Shown: positions 17,196 to 26,750 of the stretch, one piece after another
Layout of the letters: every line of letters starts with the position of its first letter
How positions within the stretch are numbered: the first letter of the stretch is position 1
Source of the DNA: Butyrivibrio sp. AE3004
GTDB taxonomy: Bacteria > Bacillota > Clostridia > Lachnospirales > Lachnospiraceae
Assembly (NCBI RefSeq): GCF_000703165.1
Contig: NZ_JNLQ01000001.1
Coordinates: 310,001 to 374,000, forward strand
Length of the DNA: 64,000 nt
Direction of reading: 5' to 3'
Made by a program: the position numbers and the translations under genes
The notes under the pieces: generated by a model
What the model was told of the DNA's origin: nothing
The model's database searches: none
Seen by the model: only the letters and a program-made list of their open reading frames with translations

Positions 17196-18989
17196 TCAGC
17201 CGGCGTTCTCTAGCTCCTCATAATCATCATAAGGCTCCACCTCAACGTCATCGCCATAAATTGTTCCAAAATCATCTCTCATGGAAATAGGCATAAATCC
17301 ACGCTCAAGACATGTCTTCCTCATTTTGTCTGCTGTTTCCATGTTTCCATGCTCACGCTCAAGGTCATCACACAAAACCATGAATGCTCTTGACTCATAC
17401 TTATCATTGTCGGTTACATACTGAGCCATGGAAATATCACCGGAGCTGTTTCCGAATGAAAGCACAGGCACTTTTCCTATCTCCTGTGCAATTTCACTAA
17501 CCTTGTTCATCTTAATAGTCTTGATGATAAGGTCTCCGCCAAGAATCACTTCATCATCCTTAGAGTAAACATATTCAAGACCATCAGTATCTCCCTGACC
17601 TTTTGCTACCATGGTGTAGCTCATACCGATTATTCTGTTTTCAGGAATCGGAAGGTTATCCTTTATAATAGCTCTGCAAACTGTTCTGTCGGAACCGCTG
17701 ACTATATAGACTTGGAAATCATTTTCAACCAGGTATTCAATCATTGATACCATTGGCTTATAAATAGCTTCTCCTTTTTTAAGGTTTTTAAATCCGTCAG
17801 CCTCTGTATCCATGAACTTTTTAGTATATTCTTTAAGCTCATCCGGTGTCATTCCGGCATAGGACTGACCTGCGTATTTTGCATGCTTGGTTTCAAATTC
17901 CTCAGGCATATCACCGGTGTAAATACCCTTCTCAAGGGCCTTAGCAAACTCTTTCATGTCCTCCGGAGCTTCATAAGTGTCATCGTAAAGTGCTCTGTTA
18001 ATGAACATCATATACTCAAAATATGACGGATATAATTCTCCGATAAGAGTTCCATCCATATCAGAAACAGCTATTCTATCCTCAACAGGAATGAAGTGTT
18101 CAGAATTCTCGTCGGTAACATCCTCAACATACTCAACGATTGCAGCTGCCACGGGTGAATCCGCTGCCCAGTATTCCAGTTCAGGTTCTTCCTTTTCTTC
18201 TGCCTCGTCTGTTTCTTCTGCCTCAGCATCTTCTTCAGATTCTTCCTCTTCTACTTTTTCATCCTTGGCTTCTTTATCGTCTTTCTTCTCTTCTACCTTC
18301 TCGTCCTTGGCCTCTTCCTTATCGTCTTTCTTCTCTTCTACCTTCTCGTCCTTGGCCTCTTCCTTATCGTCTTTCTTCTCTTCTACCTTCTCGTCCTTAG
18401 CCTCTTCCTTATCGTCTTTCTTTTCTTCTACCTTCTCGTCCTTGGCCTCTTCCTTATCGTCTTTCTTCTCTTCTACCTTCTCGTCCTTAGCCTCTTCCTT
18501 ATCGTCTTTCTTCTCTTCTACCTTCTCTTCCTTGGCTTCTTCTTTATCGTCTTGCTTTTCTTCTACTTTCTCTTCCTTGGCTTCTTCTTTATCGTCTTGC
18601 TTTTCTTCTACTTTCTCTTCCTTGGCTTCTTCTTTATCGTCTTGCTTTTCTTCTACTTTCTCTTCCTTCGTATTGTCTTCCTGGGCACTGACTTCTTCTG
18701 ATTTTTCTTCTGTATCAGCGGTTTCCTCTTCTGCTGTAAGCCGCAGCTCCATTCCCGCCCTGATTATACTGGGATTTTTTATCTTATCCTTATTCAGCTC
18801 GTAAATTTCTTTCCATCTTTTGCTGTCACCAAGCTGTTCCTGAGCAATTTTCTCCAAAAAATCACCCTTTTGAACAACATAGGTAGATCCTGAACTGTCA
18901 GTTTCTGCACTCGCGATCATTTTAGTAGGTGCAACCAGCAATGTTGAAACAACCATTGCCATTAAAAAAGATAATACTTTTCTCTTCAT
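17196..18989 (-). CDS. Secreted LysM protein with repeat linker and HAD-type phosphatase domain
   Basis: 597 aa with AGGAGG before the ATG. Signal peptide at 1-28 (MKRKVLSFLMAMVVSTLLV to ASAE). A LysM domain at ~36-85 (YVVQKGDFLEKIAQEQLGDSKRW) should bind cell-wall glycan. A Glu/Lys/Asp-rich linker follows, with nine 15-residue repeats. The C-terminal ~300 residues are a haloacid-dehalogenase-type domain with nucleophile motif DMDGTL (VSDMDGTLIGEL), YIVSGSDRTV as motif II, and SFGNSSGDISM as the late Asp motif. It is probably a wall-attached phosphatase; the substrate is unknown. Confidence 0.85.
   Translation of the reverse strand: MKRKVLSFLMAMVVSTLLVAPTKMIASAETDSSGSTYVVQKGDFLEKIAQEQLGDSKRWKEIYELNKDKIKNPSIIRAGMELRLTAEEETADTEEKSEEVSAQEDNTKEEKVEEKQDDKEEAKEEKVEEKQDDKEEAKEEKVEEKQDDKEEAKEEKVEEKKDDKEEAKDEKVEEKKDDKEEAKDEKVEEKKDDKEEAKDEKVEEKKDDKEEAKDEKVEEKKDDKEEAKDEKVEEKKDDKEAKDEKVEEEESEEDAEAEETDEAEEKEEPELEYWAADSPVAAAIVEYVEDVTDENSEHFIPVEDRIAVSDMDGTLIGELYPSYFEYMMFINRALYDDTYEAPEDMKEFAKALEKGIYTGDMPEEFETKHAKYAGQSYAGMTPDELKEYTKKFMDTEADGFKNLKKGEAIYKPMVSMIEYLVENDFQVYIVSGSDRTVCRAIIKDNLPIPENRIIGMSYTMVAKGQGDTDGLEYVYSKDDEVILGGDLIIKTIKMNKVSEIAQEIGKVPVLSFGNSSGDISMAQYVTDNDKYESRAFMVLCDDLEREHGNMETADKMRKTCLERGFMPISMRDDFGTIYGDDVEVEPYDDYEELENAG
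18250..18669. repeat. Nine tandem 45-bp coding repeats
   Basis: Inside the LysM-HAD gene the unit EEKVEEKKDDKEEAK (variants with Q for K, and D for the first E) repeats nine times plus a partial unit; one unit is 42 bp because one Glu codon is lost. Neighbouring units are nearly identical at DNA level and fall into two blocks (Q-type toward the N-terminus, D-type toward the C-terminus), so the array has grown recently by duplication and its length is likely to vary between strains. Confidence 0.95.
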
Positions 18990-19251
18990 TCTAACCTCCT
19001 TTTGCGGGCTTGTCCCAAAGTTCTTCTCTTAATAATGATACGATATTCAGCACATTTAAATTATTAAAAGACGATAAACTTTTAATGGTATCGCATTTCG
19101 TCTCATACAACTGCGCTTAATTTATATTCCGTATTCTTTTTGTCGCAAATATGATATATACTAAAACGCAGGGGGTGAATCTATTCCGGTGCATTGTTTA
19201 ATGAACATTCGGACAATATTTCAAAATTTTACAGCGAAAAAAGGGGGTTGT

Positions 19252-21756
19252 ATGAAAAAAGTGCAAAGAATGAAGAAACTGACACAATATGTCCTCATGT
19301 TTGGCATGGCGCTATTCATGCTGTTGGGGATAAAAAACAAGGCTTATGCAGAAACAAAATATAATGTTTGGCTAGGCGATACGCAAATTACAAGTGAAAA
19401 CAAAGATAAGATCGGAACAATAATTAACAATGGTAAAGGAGATTCGAAAGATCATTTTGATCCGAAGACCAATACACTTCATATTAGTAATCTTGCCAAT
19501 GTTACAGGCACATACGAATCCTGTTATATCTATTCTAAAGTTCCGCTTACAATTAAAGTCGGCAGCCTTAATTTTCAAAATTATGGTTCAGACGCCGGTT
19601 TTACTGCAATCAAGTGCACAGAGGATCTTACTATTATAGGAAAATATGATATAAAAGGTTTTTACAACGGCATAGAATGTCCGACTCTTACCATTTCGGG
19701 TGATAAAACATCAGTAAAAATGGAAAACATAAGCCACGATGGAATAAGTGCCGTTGGCGGTACTACAATTAACTGCAGCTATATTGACATACAATGCACA
19801 AGGCATGGAATTCTATCATACTTAGGCAAAATTTTATTTGTTAATGGACATGTAAAAATTACAGCAAATAGTGAAGCAATTTTAGCACAAGTAAATTGTT
19901 TATACATTCCTGAAAAGCAATTTAAGATTACAAATCCATCAGGCAGTAAGGTTGATAACGTACCTGCCATGTATACTACTCTAGCAAGCATAAGCGACGT
20001 GGGTTCGACTAAAAAATTCGGTGCTCGTAATATCGAAGTAAAGCCTATTGAAAATTCAAATAGCGTAAGTGTCTATTTTAATTTCAACGGACGTACTCCG
20101 GATAATGCAACAAATCCATCTATATTATCGCTTAGCAAGGGTGCTGTCGTAAACTCCCCTGCAACTTCTATAGCTAATGGCTATTATATAGAGGGATGGT
20201 ACACATCAAACCAGTGCAAAGATGATGAAAAATTCGATTTTCCGCAGCCCGTAAATAAATCCATAATGCTTTATGCGAAGTGGAAAAAACTGACTGAATA
20301 CGACGTTTGGGTTGCCGGAATAAGAGTAAATGAATTCAACAAAAATAATATATTACCCAAGCTGGACGGGAAGATAACATATAATCCGGCTACAAGCACT
20401 CTATATTTCAGCAATGTCACAATGAATGATGTTTACGGAACAGTTGGCAATTACAATACTATTGTGTACTCAAAGAAAGATCTTTCAATTACCGGAAATG
20501 CCACTCTAACAGTATCAAAGGATTACGTTACTCCTATCTATTGTGATCAGTCCTCCTTATGCATAGACGGTATTTTCTCATTGTCCGGAGGTGAACAGGG
20601 AATCTGGGCTTATAAAGGTGTTGAAATAAGTGGAAAGGATACAAGAATCACAATAAATAAAACAGGCGTTGGTATTAATTCAGAAAAGTCAATCACACTG
20701 CTTGACGGATCGCTTACTGTGAATAATTGCTCCTATTACGGCCTTCATACCAATACCGGTACAATAGACATAGCCGGAGGAAAAAGCAATATAACCGGTG
20801 ATAGATGCGCTTTATATGGTGGTATTTCCCACGATATAGCAATCAGAGATAACATAACTGTTAAAAAACCGGAAAAATATTCAAAAGGACAATATTTTGG
20901 TGATGGTCTCCCGGGTTATTACACAATTACAGATAAGAGCACTAACAAACCTGCTAAGACTGTTATCACCGATTTTTCAATTCCAAAATATACCGTTAAA
21001 TTTGACCTTAACGGCAAGCAGGGAACAATTCCCGCAGATCAGCTAATTTCAGAAGGGCAGAAGGCATCAAGGCCCCTGAACGTTACATCCGTAGAAGGAT
21101 TTACTATTGATTGCTGGACTACTGACGCTGCAGGTAATAACAAATACGATTTTAATACTCCTGTAAAATCAAGCTTTACACTTTATGCAAAGTGGGTTGA
21201 GACTTCAAATAACAAAAAGCCCGACCTTCCGGAAAAGCAAGAAGAGCCGGTAAAAAAGCAGGAAGAACAAACAAAATCCCGCGTTGAATCCACTGAGTTT
21301 TATAAAAAAATTCAGGAGATAGATTCCAATATCTTAATAGGTAAATGGAACAAGTATGTTGTTACCTCTACAGACGAGAGCAATCCTACAGTCAGTTTTG
21401 ATAAATTCACTAACAAGAAAGGGAAAAAGGTAACTATTCCAAATACTATCGCCTACGAGGGTGTAACCTATAAAGTAACAGGAATACGTTCTAAGGCCTT
21501 TAGTGGATGCAAAAAACTTAAGACGATTACTGTAGGAGCCAACGTAGAAACCATTGATGCTACCGCATTCAAAGGAGCTCCGGGACTAACAAAAATTACA
21601 ATTAAGTCCACTAAGCTCACTAAGAAAACTGTTTCCAACAAAGCATTCTCATCCATCGGAAAGAATGTAGCAATTAAGGTTCCCGCCAAGAAGAAAGCTG
21701 CTTACGGCAAACTTTTTGCAAAGAAAGGTCTTTCCAAGAGCGCTGTTATTAAATAA
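19252..21756 (+). CDS. Large secreted protein with InlB-type (Listeria-Bacteroides) repeats and C-terminal leucine-rich repeat
   Basis: 834 aa. The ATG at 19252 follows AAGGGGG and gives a good signal peptide (MKKVQRMKKLTQYVLMFGM to KAYAE). The frame is open back to 19189, but that start lacks a ribosome site. Two similar halves each begin Y-x-VW-x-G and carry a beta-helix-like stretch ending in an InlB B-repeat (VYFNFNGRTPDN to LYAKWKK; VKFDLNGKQGTIP to LYAKWVE). The C-terminus has a BspA-like LRR_5 unit (GIRSKAFSGCKKLKTITVG). There is no LPXTG motif, so surface attachment is unclear. Probably adhesion or carbohydrate contact. Confidence 0.85.
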   Translation: MKKVQRMKKLTQYVLMFGMALFMLLGIKNKAYAETKYNVWLGDTQITSENKDKIGTIINNGKGDSKDHFDPKTNTLHISNLANVTGTYESCYIYSKVPLTIKVGSLNFQNYGSDAGFTAIKCTEDLTIIGKYDIKGFYNGIECPTLTISGDKTSVKMENISHDGISAVGGTTINCSYIDIQCTRHGILSYLGKILFVNGHVKITANSEAILAQVNCLYIPEKQFKITNPSGSKVDNVPAMYTTLASISDVGSTKKFGARNIEVKPIENSNSVSVYFNFNGRTPDNATNPSILSLSKGAVVNSPATSIANGYYIEGWYTSNQCKDDEKFDFPQPVNKSIMLYAKWKKLTEYDVWVAGIRVNEFNKNNILPKLDGKITYNPATSTLYFSNVTMNDVYGTVGNYNTIVYSKKDLSITGNATLTVSKDYVTPIYCDQSSLCIDGIFSLSGGEQGIWAYKGVEISGKDTRITINKTGVGINSEKSITLLDGSLTVNNCSYYGLHTNTGTIDIAGGKSNITGDRCALYGGISHDIAIRDNITVKKPEKYSKGQYFGDGLPGYYTITDKSTNKPAKTVITDFSIPKYTVKFDLNGKQGTIPADQLISEGQKASRPLNVTSVEGFTIDCWTTDAAGNNKYDFNTPVKSSFTLYAKWVETSNNKKPDLPEKQEEPVKKQEEQTKSRVESTEFYKKIQEIDSNILIGKWNKYVVTSTDESNPTVSFDKFTNKKGKKVTIPNTIAYEGVTYKVTGIRSKAFSGCKKLKTITVGANVETIDATAFKGAPGLTKITIKSTKLTKKTVSNKAFSSIGKNVAIKVPAKKKAAYGKLFAKKGLSKSAVIK

Positions 21757-21768
21757 TAAATAATTAAA

Positions 21769-21810
21769 GAGGGATTCTCATCAGTACAATGTACAATGAG
21801 CATCCCTTTT
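21769..21810 (+). terminator. Rho-independent terminator after the InlB/LRR gene
   Basis: GGGATTCTCAT (21771-21781) pairs with ATGAGCATCCC (21796-21806), one mismatch, followed by TTTT. The loop holds GTAC palindromes. It lies 3' of the plus-strand gene and just before the convergent gene's stop. Confidence 0.75.
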
Positions 21811-21811
21811 A

Positions 21812-22369
21812 TCAATCCTCAAATATCGAATAATCCCTTTCAAACAGCACTTCCAGCATCTGTTTTTTTAGCAATTCTTTATCCACACTCTCCATAAGGT
21901 ACTTTTTACGGTACATCTTGCTCTTATCCGAATATTTGTACAGTGTGTTCTTCTCCTGAAGCACTGCAAGCTCTCGCTTCCATAAAAGCCCCATCTGATT
22001 CGTCAGCTTTACCTTTGGGCTAGGCTGGGGCGAACGCATCTCATAGCAATCAAGTTCGCCGCCAACATCTTCGACAGAAATGATTCCCCAATGGTCCGGC
22101 ACATGCTCTTTTATATGGCCTGCATGAGTACTCCCCACTACAACATAATTGTAGTCAAAAAATCTGTCATAGTCCCTTACCTGTCTTGAAAGCCGTTCAT
22201 AGGTATCGGCATCACTTTTAATCTCTATGCCGTATAGCCCTTGTTCTGTAACCATGACAATATCCGCTCTGGATTTTCCCATAGTAAGCTCTTCAAAGAA
22301 GCGTATCTTACCATATTTTGTTTCAAGATAGTCACAAAGGCCATCCCTGATATCAGCATCACGTAGCAT
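21812..22369 (-). CDS. sce7726-family protein (PD-(D/E)XK nuclease-like fold)
   Basis: 185 aa. MLRDADIRDGLCDYL opens the protein. RADIVMVTEQGLYGIEIKSDADT gives the D...E-x-K spacing of a PD-(D/E)XK core, followed by YDYNYVVVG-type strands. The sce7726 family is otherwise uncharacterised; a nuclease-like role is inferred from the motif only. It stands alone on the minus strand, convergent with the InlB/LRR gene. Confidence 0.7.
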   Translation of the reverse strand: MLRDADIRDGLCDYLETKYGKIRFFEELTMGKSRADIVMVTEQGLYGIEIKSDADTYERLSRQVRDYDRFFDYNYVVVGSTHAGHIKEHVPDHWGIISVEDVGGELDCYEMRSPQPSPKVKLTNQMGLLWKRELAVLQEKNTLYKYSDKSKMYRKKYLMESVDKELLKKQMLEVLFERDYSIFED

Positions 22370-22427
22370 AAAACAACCTCATAATTCCGCTATGGGCATG
22401 TGTCAACTTCATTTATCATGTATGGTA

Positions 22428-23174
22428 TTATTCGCCTTTAACTATTTGCCGTATCGCATTCGCATACCTGTCCGCATGGTTAATTGAAAACTCTCCATGC
22501 CTAAGACCGTCCATCTGATGCAGCTTGCATGAAGGGATTATCCGGCAAATGGCCTTGGCAGATAGAAGAATCTCACGTTTTTCCTTTTCACCGACATACA
22601 CATGGATTATAGCAGATGACTCTTTTATAGAATCCTTCAATACATAAGCTGTACTTTCTTTCATAAATGCGATCATATCCTGTTTTTTAATTTGACAGGT
22701 ATCCCGGTAATAGTTTTCAAACAAATCCGGTTTTATGTGCAGAGACTGAAACTGTAATTTGGAAAAAGATCTGTTTTTAATGAGTCCATAGCTACACCCA
22801 AAGGTCGGTGCGATCAACATATTCGTCAGCTTTGAAGGAATAACTGCTGCGCTCTCTGCAAGTGCATAAGAGCAGAGATTTTTGCGCTTCGATAACATTT
22901 CCAACAGGATCTGTCCTCCCAGCGATAGCCCTCCAATCAGCAGGACAGAACCGGATAATTTTTCATCAATGAACCGGATAATCTCTTCTGCATTCTCTTC
23001 GATTGTCGTAAATGGTCTGTCACTTCCTGCATGTCCGTCCAAAATCGGAAGAATAATATGATACTCTCCCTGTAATAACTCAGCAATTTCCCGATAATTC
23101 CACCATGATAATCCTCCACCATGCAGTAAAATAATCGTATCACTTTGATCCGGACCATATTCCATAAATATCAT
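22428..23174 (-). CDS. Alpha/beta hydrolase
   Basis: 248 aa. The oxyanion region is HGGGLSWWNY (near 18), the nucleophile elbow GGLSLGGQ (Ser near 104), and the catalytic His is probably in GLRHGEFS near the C-terminus. The acid is probably in the strand before it (VYVGEKEK). No signal peptide is visible; it is cytoplasmic. The substrate is unknown. It lies downstream of kdpE on the same strand with an 80-bp gap, so co-transcription is possible but not shown. Confidence 0.85.
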   Translation of the reverse strand: MIFMEYGPDQSDTIILLHGGGLSWWNYREIAELLQGEYHIILPILDGHAGSDRPFTTIEENAEEIIRFIDEKLSGSVLLIGGLSLGGQILLEMLSKRKNLCSYALAESAAVIPSKLTNMLIAPTFGCSYGLIKNRSFSKLQFQSLHIKPDLFENYYRDTCQIKKQDMIAFMKESTAYVLKDSIKESSAIIHVYVGEKEKREILLSAKAICRIIPSCKLHQMDGLRHGEFSINHADRYANAIRQIVKGE

Positions 23175-23254
23175 TTATTTACTCACCTCAACAGACTATA
23201 TGCTTTAGTACTGCATTCCCTATTCCCAGCTCAGATATGAGCTGCTTTGCGGTT

Positions 23255-23965
23255 TTATCCTGCATCCACCTTAAGCATCCGATAGCCTATTCCGACATGT
23301 GTCTGAATATAAACAGCATTATCGTTTTTGTCCTCAAGTTTTTTCCGGAGAGTGGCCATGAACACTCGAAGTGACGCAACATTGCTATCCCAGGCACTAC
23401 CCCAGATTTTTTGTGTTATATATTTGTGCGTAAGTACTTTTCCGGTGTTCCTTGCAAGAAGGCAGAGAAGCTTATACTCAATAGGAGTAAGCTTCAATTC
23501 TTCTCCGTTCTTATAAGCGCAGCCTGCCGCCAAATCAATTTTCAGTTTTCCGTTTTCATAAACAGAACTCTCTGCAACATCATTGTCCGGCTGTAGCATG
23601 GCTATTCTTCTTTGCATTACACGAAGTCTTGCCAGAAGTTCCTCCACAGAAAAAGGCTTTGTGAGATAATCATCTGCACCTGCATCAAGCGCTTCTATTT
23701 TATCTTCGTCCTCGCTCCTGGCACTTATCACAATAATTGGCATATTTGACCATTCACGAATTCGTTTTATCACCTCAACTCCATCAATATCCGGAAGTCC
23801 CAAATCAAGAAAAACAACGTCCGGATTGTGCGTTGAGCCTTGTAAAATTGCTTCCTCTCCATCCTTCGCCAACAGATATTTATAGTCATGAGTTTTTAAA
23901 GTTGTAGCTATTAGGTTTCTGATCGGAGGATCATCCTCCACTACCAAAATCTGAAATTTATTCAT
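23255..23965 (-). CDS. kdpE: KdpE-type response regulator
   Basis: 236-aa OmpR/PhoB-class regulator. The receiver has the acidic pocket VVEDD, phosphorylation Asp in VVFLDLGLPDIDG (near 55), conserved Lys in YLTKPFSVEELLAR. The C-terminal winged helix ends ...TLRKKLEDKN and VGIGYRML. It overlaps kdpD by 8 bp. In classical systems it activates kdpFABC; no Kdp ATPase is here, so the adjacent trk genes are the probable target. Confidence 0.92.
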   Translation of the reverse strand: MNKFQILVVEDDPPIRNLIATTLKTHDYKYLLAKDGEEAILQGSTHNPDVVFLDLGLPDIDGVEVIKRIREWSNMPIIVISARSEDEDKIEALDAGADDYLTKPFSVEELLARLRVMQRRIAMLQPDNDVAESSVYENGKLKIDLAAGCAYKNGEELKLTPIEYKLLCLLARNTGKVLTHKYITQKIWGSAWDSNVASLRVFMATLRKKLEDKNDNAVYIQTHVGIGYRMLKVDAG

Positions 23966-25943
23966 CTATACACACATCTTTCTTTTTCAGATAAAAAGTT
24001 ATTATACACCCCGAAGGATAATTGTCCCTTATTTCAATAGTTCCTCCATGAGCCTCCACTATTGATCTGCACAAGGCAAGTCCAAGTCCCATACTTCTTT
24101 TTCCATCCGCAACAGTGTTATGTCCGGTGTAAAACATATCATAGGCATGCTCTTTCATATTGTCATCCATTCCGGGGCCATTATCTATAACATTCACATA
24201 AACCAGATCATCCTTTACCCCATATGAAATATCGATCTTGGAACCTTTCTGGGTATACTTTATTGCATTATTAACAAGATTAATTATAACCTGCGTAATT
24301 AGTTTTGCATCCATTTCCGCAACGACAAGATCATCTGCGCAATTGATATTTATCTCATGGTCCGCCTTATTTCTGTCAATGTGTTTAATTGCCTCATCTA
24401 CAATATCATCAAGAACTTCCAATGATTTATTCAGCTGCATCTCCCCATTTTCTATTCTTGTTACGGATAAAAGGTTCTCAACCAGCTGTATAAGCCATTC
24501 GGAATCATCATAGATGTCAGAAAAAATCTGTTCTCTGGTCTCATCATCAAGATACTTGTAATGGCTGCAGAGATTACTTGCATTTCCCGATATTGATGTC
24601 AGTGGAGTCCTTAGATCATGTGATATAGTCCTTAGAATATTTGCCCGCAGCTTTTCATTCTGGGCCATTAGTGCCGCTTCTTCTTTGGCTTTCTCATTGT
24701 TGAGATTTTCCAAAGCAAGTGCACATTCACCAAGTATAGACAGAAGGATACTGTATTCAAACGAACTCAGAACCTTTTTCCCAACGTTTATTCCCATTAT
24801 TCCATAAACAGTTCCGTTTATTCTGATAGCCAGATACAGACATTTTGCATTATTAAAAACCTTGGTCGTAGCTCCGGCTCTTTTCTTATTTTCAAGAACC
24901 CATTTTACAACCTCGTCTTCATTATGATCCCGAAAAGGTGTCCCATTACCGTCACCATCGCTAAGATAAATATATCCCTCGCCAAGTTCGCCATTTTCCA
25001 CAGGATATATTATTACATCCTTATCAAGCAACAAAATCACCTGATTGGCCATAACCTTTAAAATATCATCAGCAGTTCTTCTTTTTTGGAGAAGCTGATT
25101 GGTATCAAATAATACCTTTGTATGAAAAGCGGACTGAGCAGATTCTCTGGCCACATCCTTTAATCTGTAAGCCAAAGAACCTGTCAGCAGGGCAGCTACC
25201 AGCATTATTATGAAAGTGACAAAATATCCGGGTTCAAATACATGAAAAGTGAGCCTTGGTTCAGTGAAAAAGAAATTAAACAGAAGAACACTGCAAAATG
25301 AACTTATAAGGCTGCAAAAATGACTCCTCGTAAGAATGGCGCTGAGTAAAGCACCAAAGATGTATACCGTTATAATATTGGATTCGGTAAAACCAAGCCT
25401 GCGAAAGCATATTCCAACCAGAGTCATCCCTACCAAAAGAGCTGCAGTAATCAGAATATCTTTTCCTGTAGGAGCAATATGTTCTGCAAATCTGCTGCTT
25501 TGCTCTATTTTGCTATTAGTTTTTGAATCGGGAATAATATATATGTCGATACCGGGGGCAATTGAAATAAGCTGTTCCGTGACAGTTTGTCTCTCCCAAA
25601 AATGATATCTTTTTGTATTGCTGCGTCCTATAACAATTTTCGTAACTCCCGAAACTCTGGCAAACTCTGCAATTGCAAAGGGTATACTCTCTGCAATTAC
25701 TGTTGTTATCGTCGCACCTATATCCTCTGCATGTCTTATATTATTTTGAAGTCTGGCAGAATCCTCCGCAGGCAGATTATCCTCCTGCGTTTTGGACACA
25801 TAAAGTGCAGTGAAATTTGCATGAAAAGCTTTTGCCAGCTTTGATGCCTCATCAATGATCTTTCTGTTCGTTGGTGAAGGCGACAGGCAGACAAGTACAT
25901 GCTCAGCCGGGATTGTGCTTTCTGCTCGTGTTTCGTAGGTCAT
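23958..25943 (-). CDS. kdpD: KdpD-type sensor histidine kinase lacking the N-terminal KdpD domain
   Basis: 661 aa, against ~900 for full-length KdpD. It starts directly with the universal-stress-like domain (HVLVCLSPSPTNRKIIDEASKLAK). Four close membrane segments follow (~155-265), then a GAF-like region, the HisKA box RTISHDLRTPLTSISG, and the ATPase lobe (NLVNNAIKYTQKG, DNGPGMDD, MGLGLALCRSIVEAHGG). The Walker-type N-terminal KdpD domain of E. coli is absent. It senses potassium or osmotic state by family analogy. It overlaps the small upstream gene by 41 bp and kdpE by 8 bp. Confidence 0.9.
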   Translation of the reverse strand: MTYETRAESTIPAEHVLVCLSPSPTNRKIIDEASKLAKAFHANFTALYVSKTQEDNLPAEDSARLQNNIRHAEDIGATITTVIAESIPFAIAEFARVSGVTKIVIGRSNTKRYHFWERQTVTEQLISIAPGIDIYIIPDSKTNSKIEQSSRFAEHIAPTGKDILITAALLVGMTLVGICFRRLGFTESNIITVYIFGALLSAILTRSHFCSLISSFCSVLLFNFFFTEPRLTFHVFEPGYFVTFIIMLVAALLTGSLAYRLKDVARESAQSAFHTKVLFDTNQLLQKRRTADDILKVMANQVILLLDKDVIIYPVENGELGEGYIYLSDGDGNGTPFRDHNEDEVVKWVLENKKRAGATTKVFNNAKCLYLAIRINGTVYGIMGINVGKKVLSSFEYSILLSILGECALALENLNNEKAKEEAALMAQNEKLRANILRTISHDLRTPLTSISGNASNLCSHYKYLDDETREQIFSDIYDDSEWLIQLVENLLSVTRIENGEMQLNKSLEVLDDIVDEAIKHIDRNKADHEININCADDLVVAEMDAKLITQVIINLVNNAIKYTQKGSKIDISYGVKDDLVYVNVIDNGPGMDDNMKEHAYDMFYTGHNTVADGKRSMGLGLALCRSIVEAHGGTIEIRDNYPSGCIITFYLKKKDVCIDE

Positions 25944-26076
25944 GAACTATCCCTTTCTTTTTTCGTTCACCCTTAGGTCCTTCAATACCCCAAATAAAGG
26001 AAAACACTCTATTTGTAATATAAAAAGCCCCAAGAAAAAATGGAATCGTTGCAATAAAGACTATACCCTCTAACAT
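25903..26076 (-). CDS. 57-aa single-span membrane peptide of the trk-kdp operon
   Basis: An ATG at 26076 with GGAGG upstream opens a 57-codon frame: MLEGIVFIATIPFFLGAFYI gives one membrane segment, then a basic tail (GERKKKGIVHDLRNTSRKH). It sits 16 bp after trkA and overlaps the kdpD start by 41 bp in another frame. Size and position recall KdpF or other small transporter subunits, but there is no sequence proof. I do not recognise the family. Confidence 0.6.
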   Translation of the reverse strand: MLEGIVFIATIPFFLGAFYITNRVFSFIWGIEGPKGERKKKGIVHDLRNTSRKHNPG

Positions 26077-26092
26077 AATTATAAACCTCCAC

Positions 26093-26740
26093 TCATATAT
26101 GGAAACATCTTTGTATCGCTTTATGTTCTCCCAATACCAGTAAAGTCTGTCCCTCCTCAAATACATCATCCGGCGAAATTGTCAGTTTCATATCACCATT
26201 CTCTTTGATTGCCATAATATTTATTCCAAATTTTTGTCTGATATTTATTTCTTTTATGCTTTTTCCTATCCAGTCCCTTGGAAGTTTTACTTCAAATATA
26301 GCGTGATTATCATCCAGTTTGACATAATCCAGAATATGCTTTGATGTGTACCTTATAGCAGTCCACTTAGCCATCTCTTTTTCCGGATTAACCACTTCGT
26401 CTGCTCCATTCCTTAACAGAAACTTTGCCTGTACCTCCCTGTTTGCTCTTGAAACCACCTTTTTCCCGCCAAGCTCCTTTAAAAGTGAAGTTGTCTCAAG
26501 TGAACTCTGAAAGTCATTTCCTATAGTTTCAATGCACACATCGAAATTATTTATTCCTATAGACCGTAGAAAGCTCTCATTTGTGCTATCTCCTATAAGA
26601 GCATTTGTAACGTAAGGAAGAACCTCGTTAATTCGCTCTTCATCCTTATCAACTGCCATAACCTGATGTCCAAGCTCATGAACCTGTTTGGCAATAAGCA
26701 TTCCAAAATTACCTACTCCGATTATTAGTATAGATTTCAT
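26093..26740 (-). CDS. trkA: TrkA/KtrA-type potassium uptake regulatory subunit
   Basis: 215-aa cytoplasmic RCK protein. The Rossmann nucleotide motif is IIGVGNFGMLIAKQVHELG with the acidic end of strand 2 (AVDKDEERI); a TrkA-C domain follows (WIGKSIKEINIRQKFGINIMAI). It is the gating subunit for the membrane protein encoded 10 bp upstream. One RCK unit only, as in KtrA rather than the double E. coli TrkA. Confidence 0.92.
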   Translation of the reverse strand: MKSILIIGVGNFGMLIAKQVHELGHQVMAVDKDEERINEVLPYVTNALIGDSTNESFLRSIGINNFDVCIETIGNDFQSSLETTSLLKELGGKKVVSRANREVQAKFLLRNGADEVVNPEKEMAKWTAIRYTSKHILDYVKLDDNHAIFEVKLPRDWIGKSIKEINIRQKFGINIMAIKENGDMKLTISPDDVFEEGQTLLVLGEHKAIQRCFHI

Positions 26741-26750
26741 TTTTTACTCC

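Noticed and set aside
18250..18669. CRISPR-like tandem repeat
   Set aside because: Units abut without spacers and keep the reading frame, so they are coding repeats.
18001..18804. 267-codon plus-strand frame of Ser/Phe repeats
   Set aside because: Antisense shadow of the Lys/Glu repeat region in the LysM-HAD gene.
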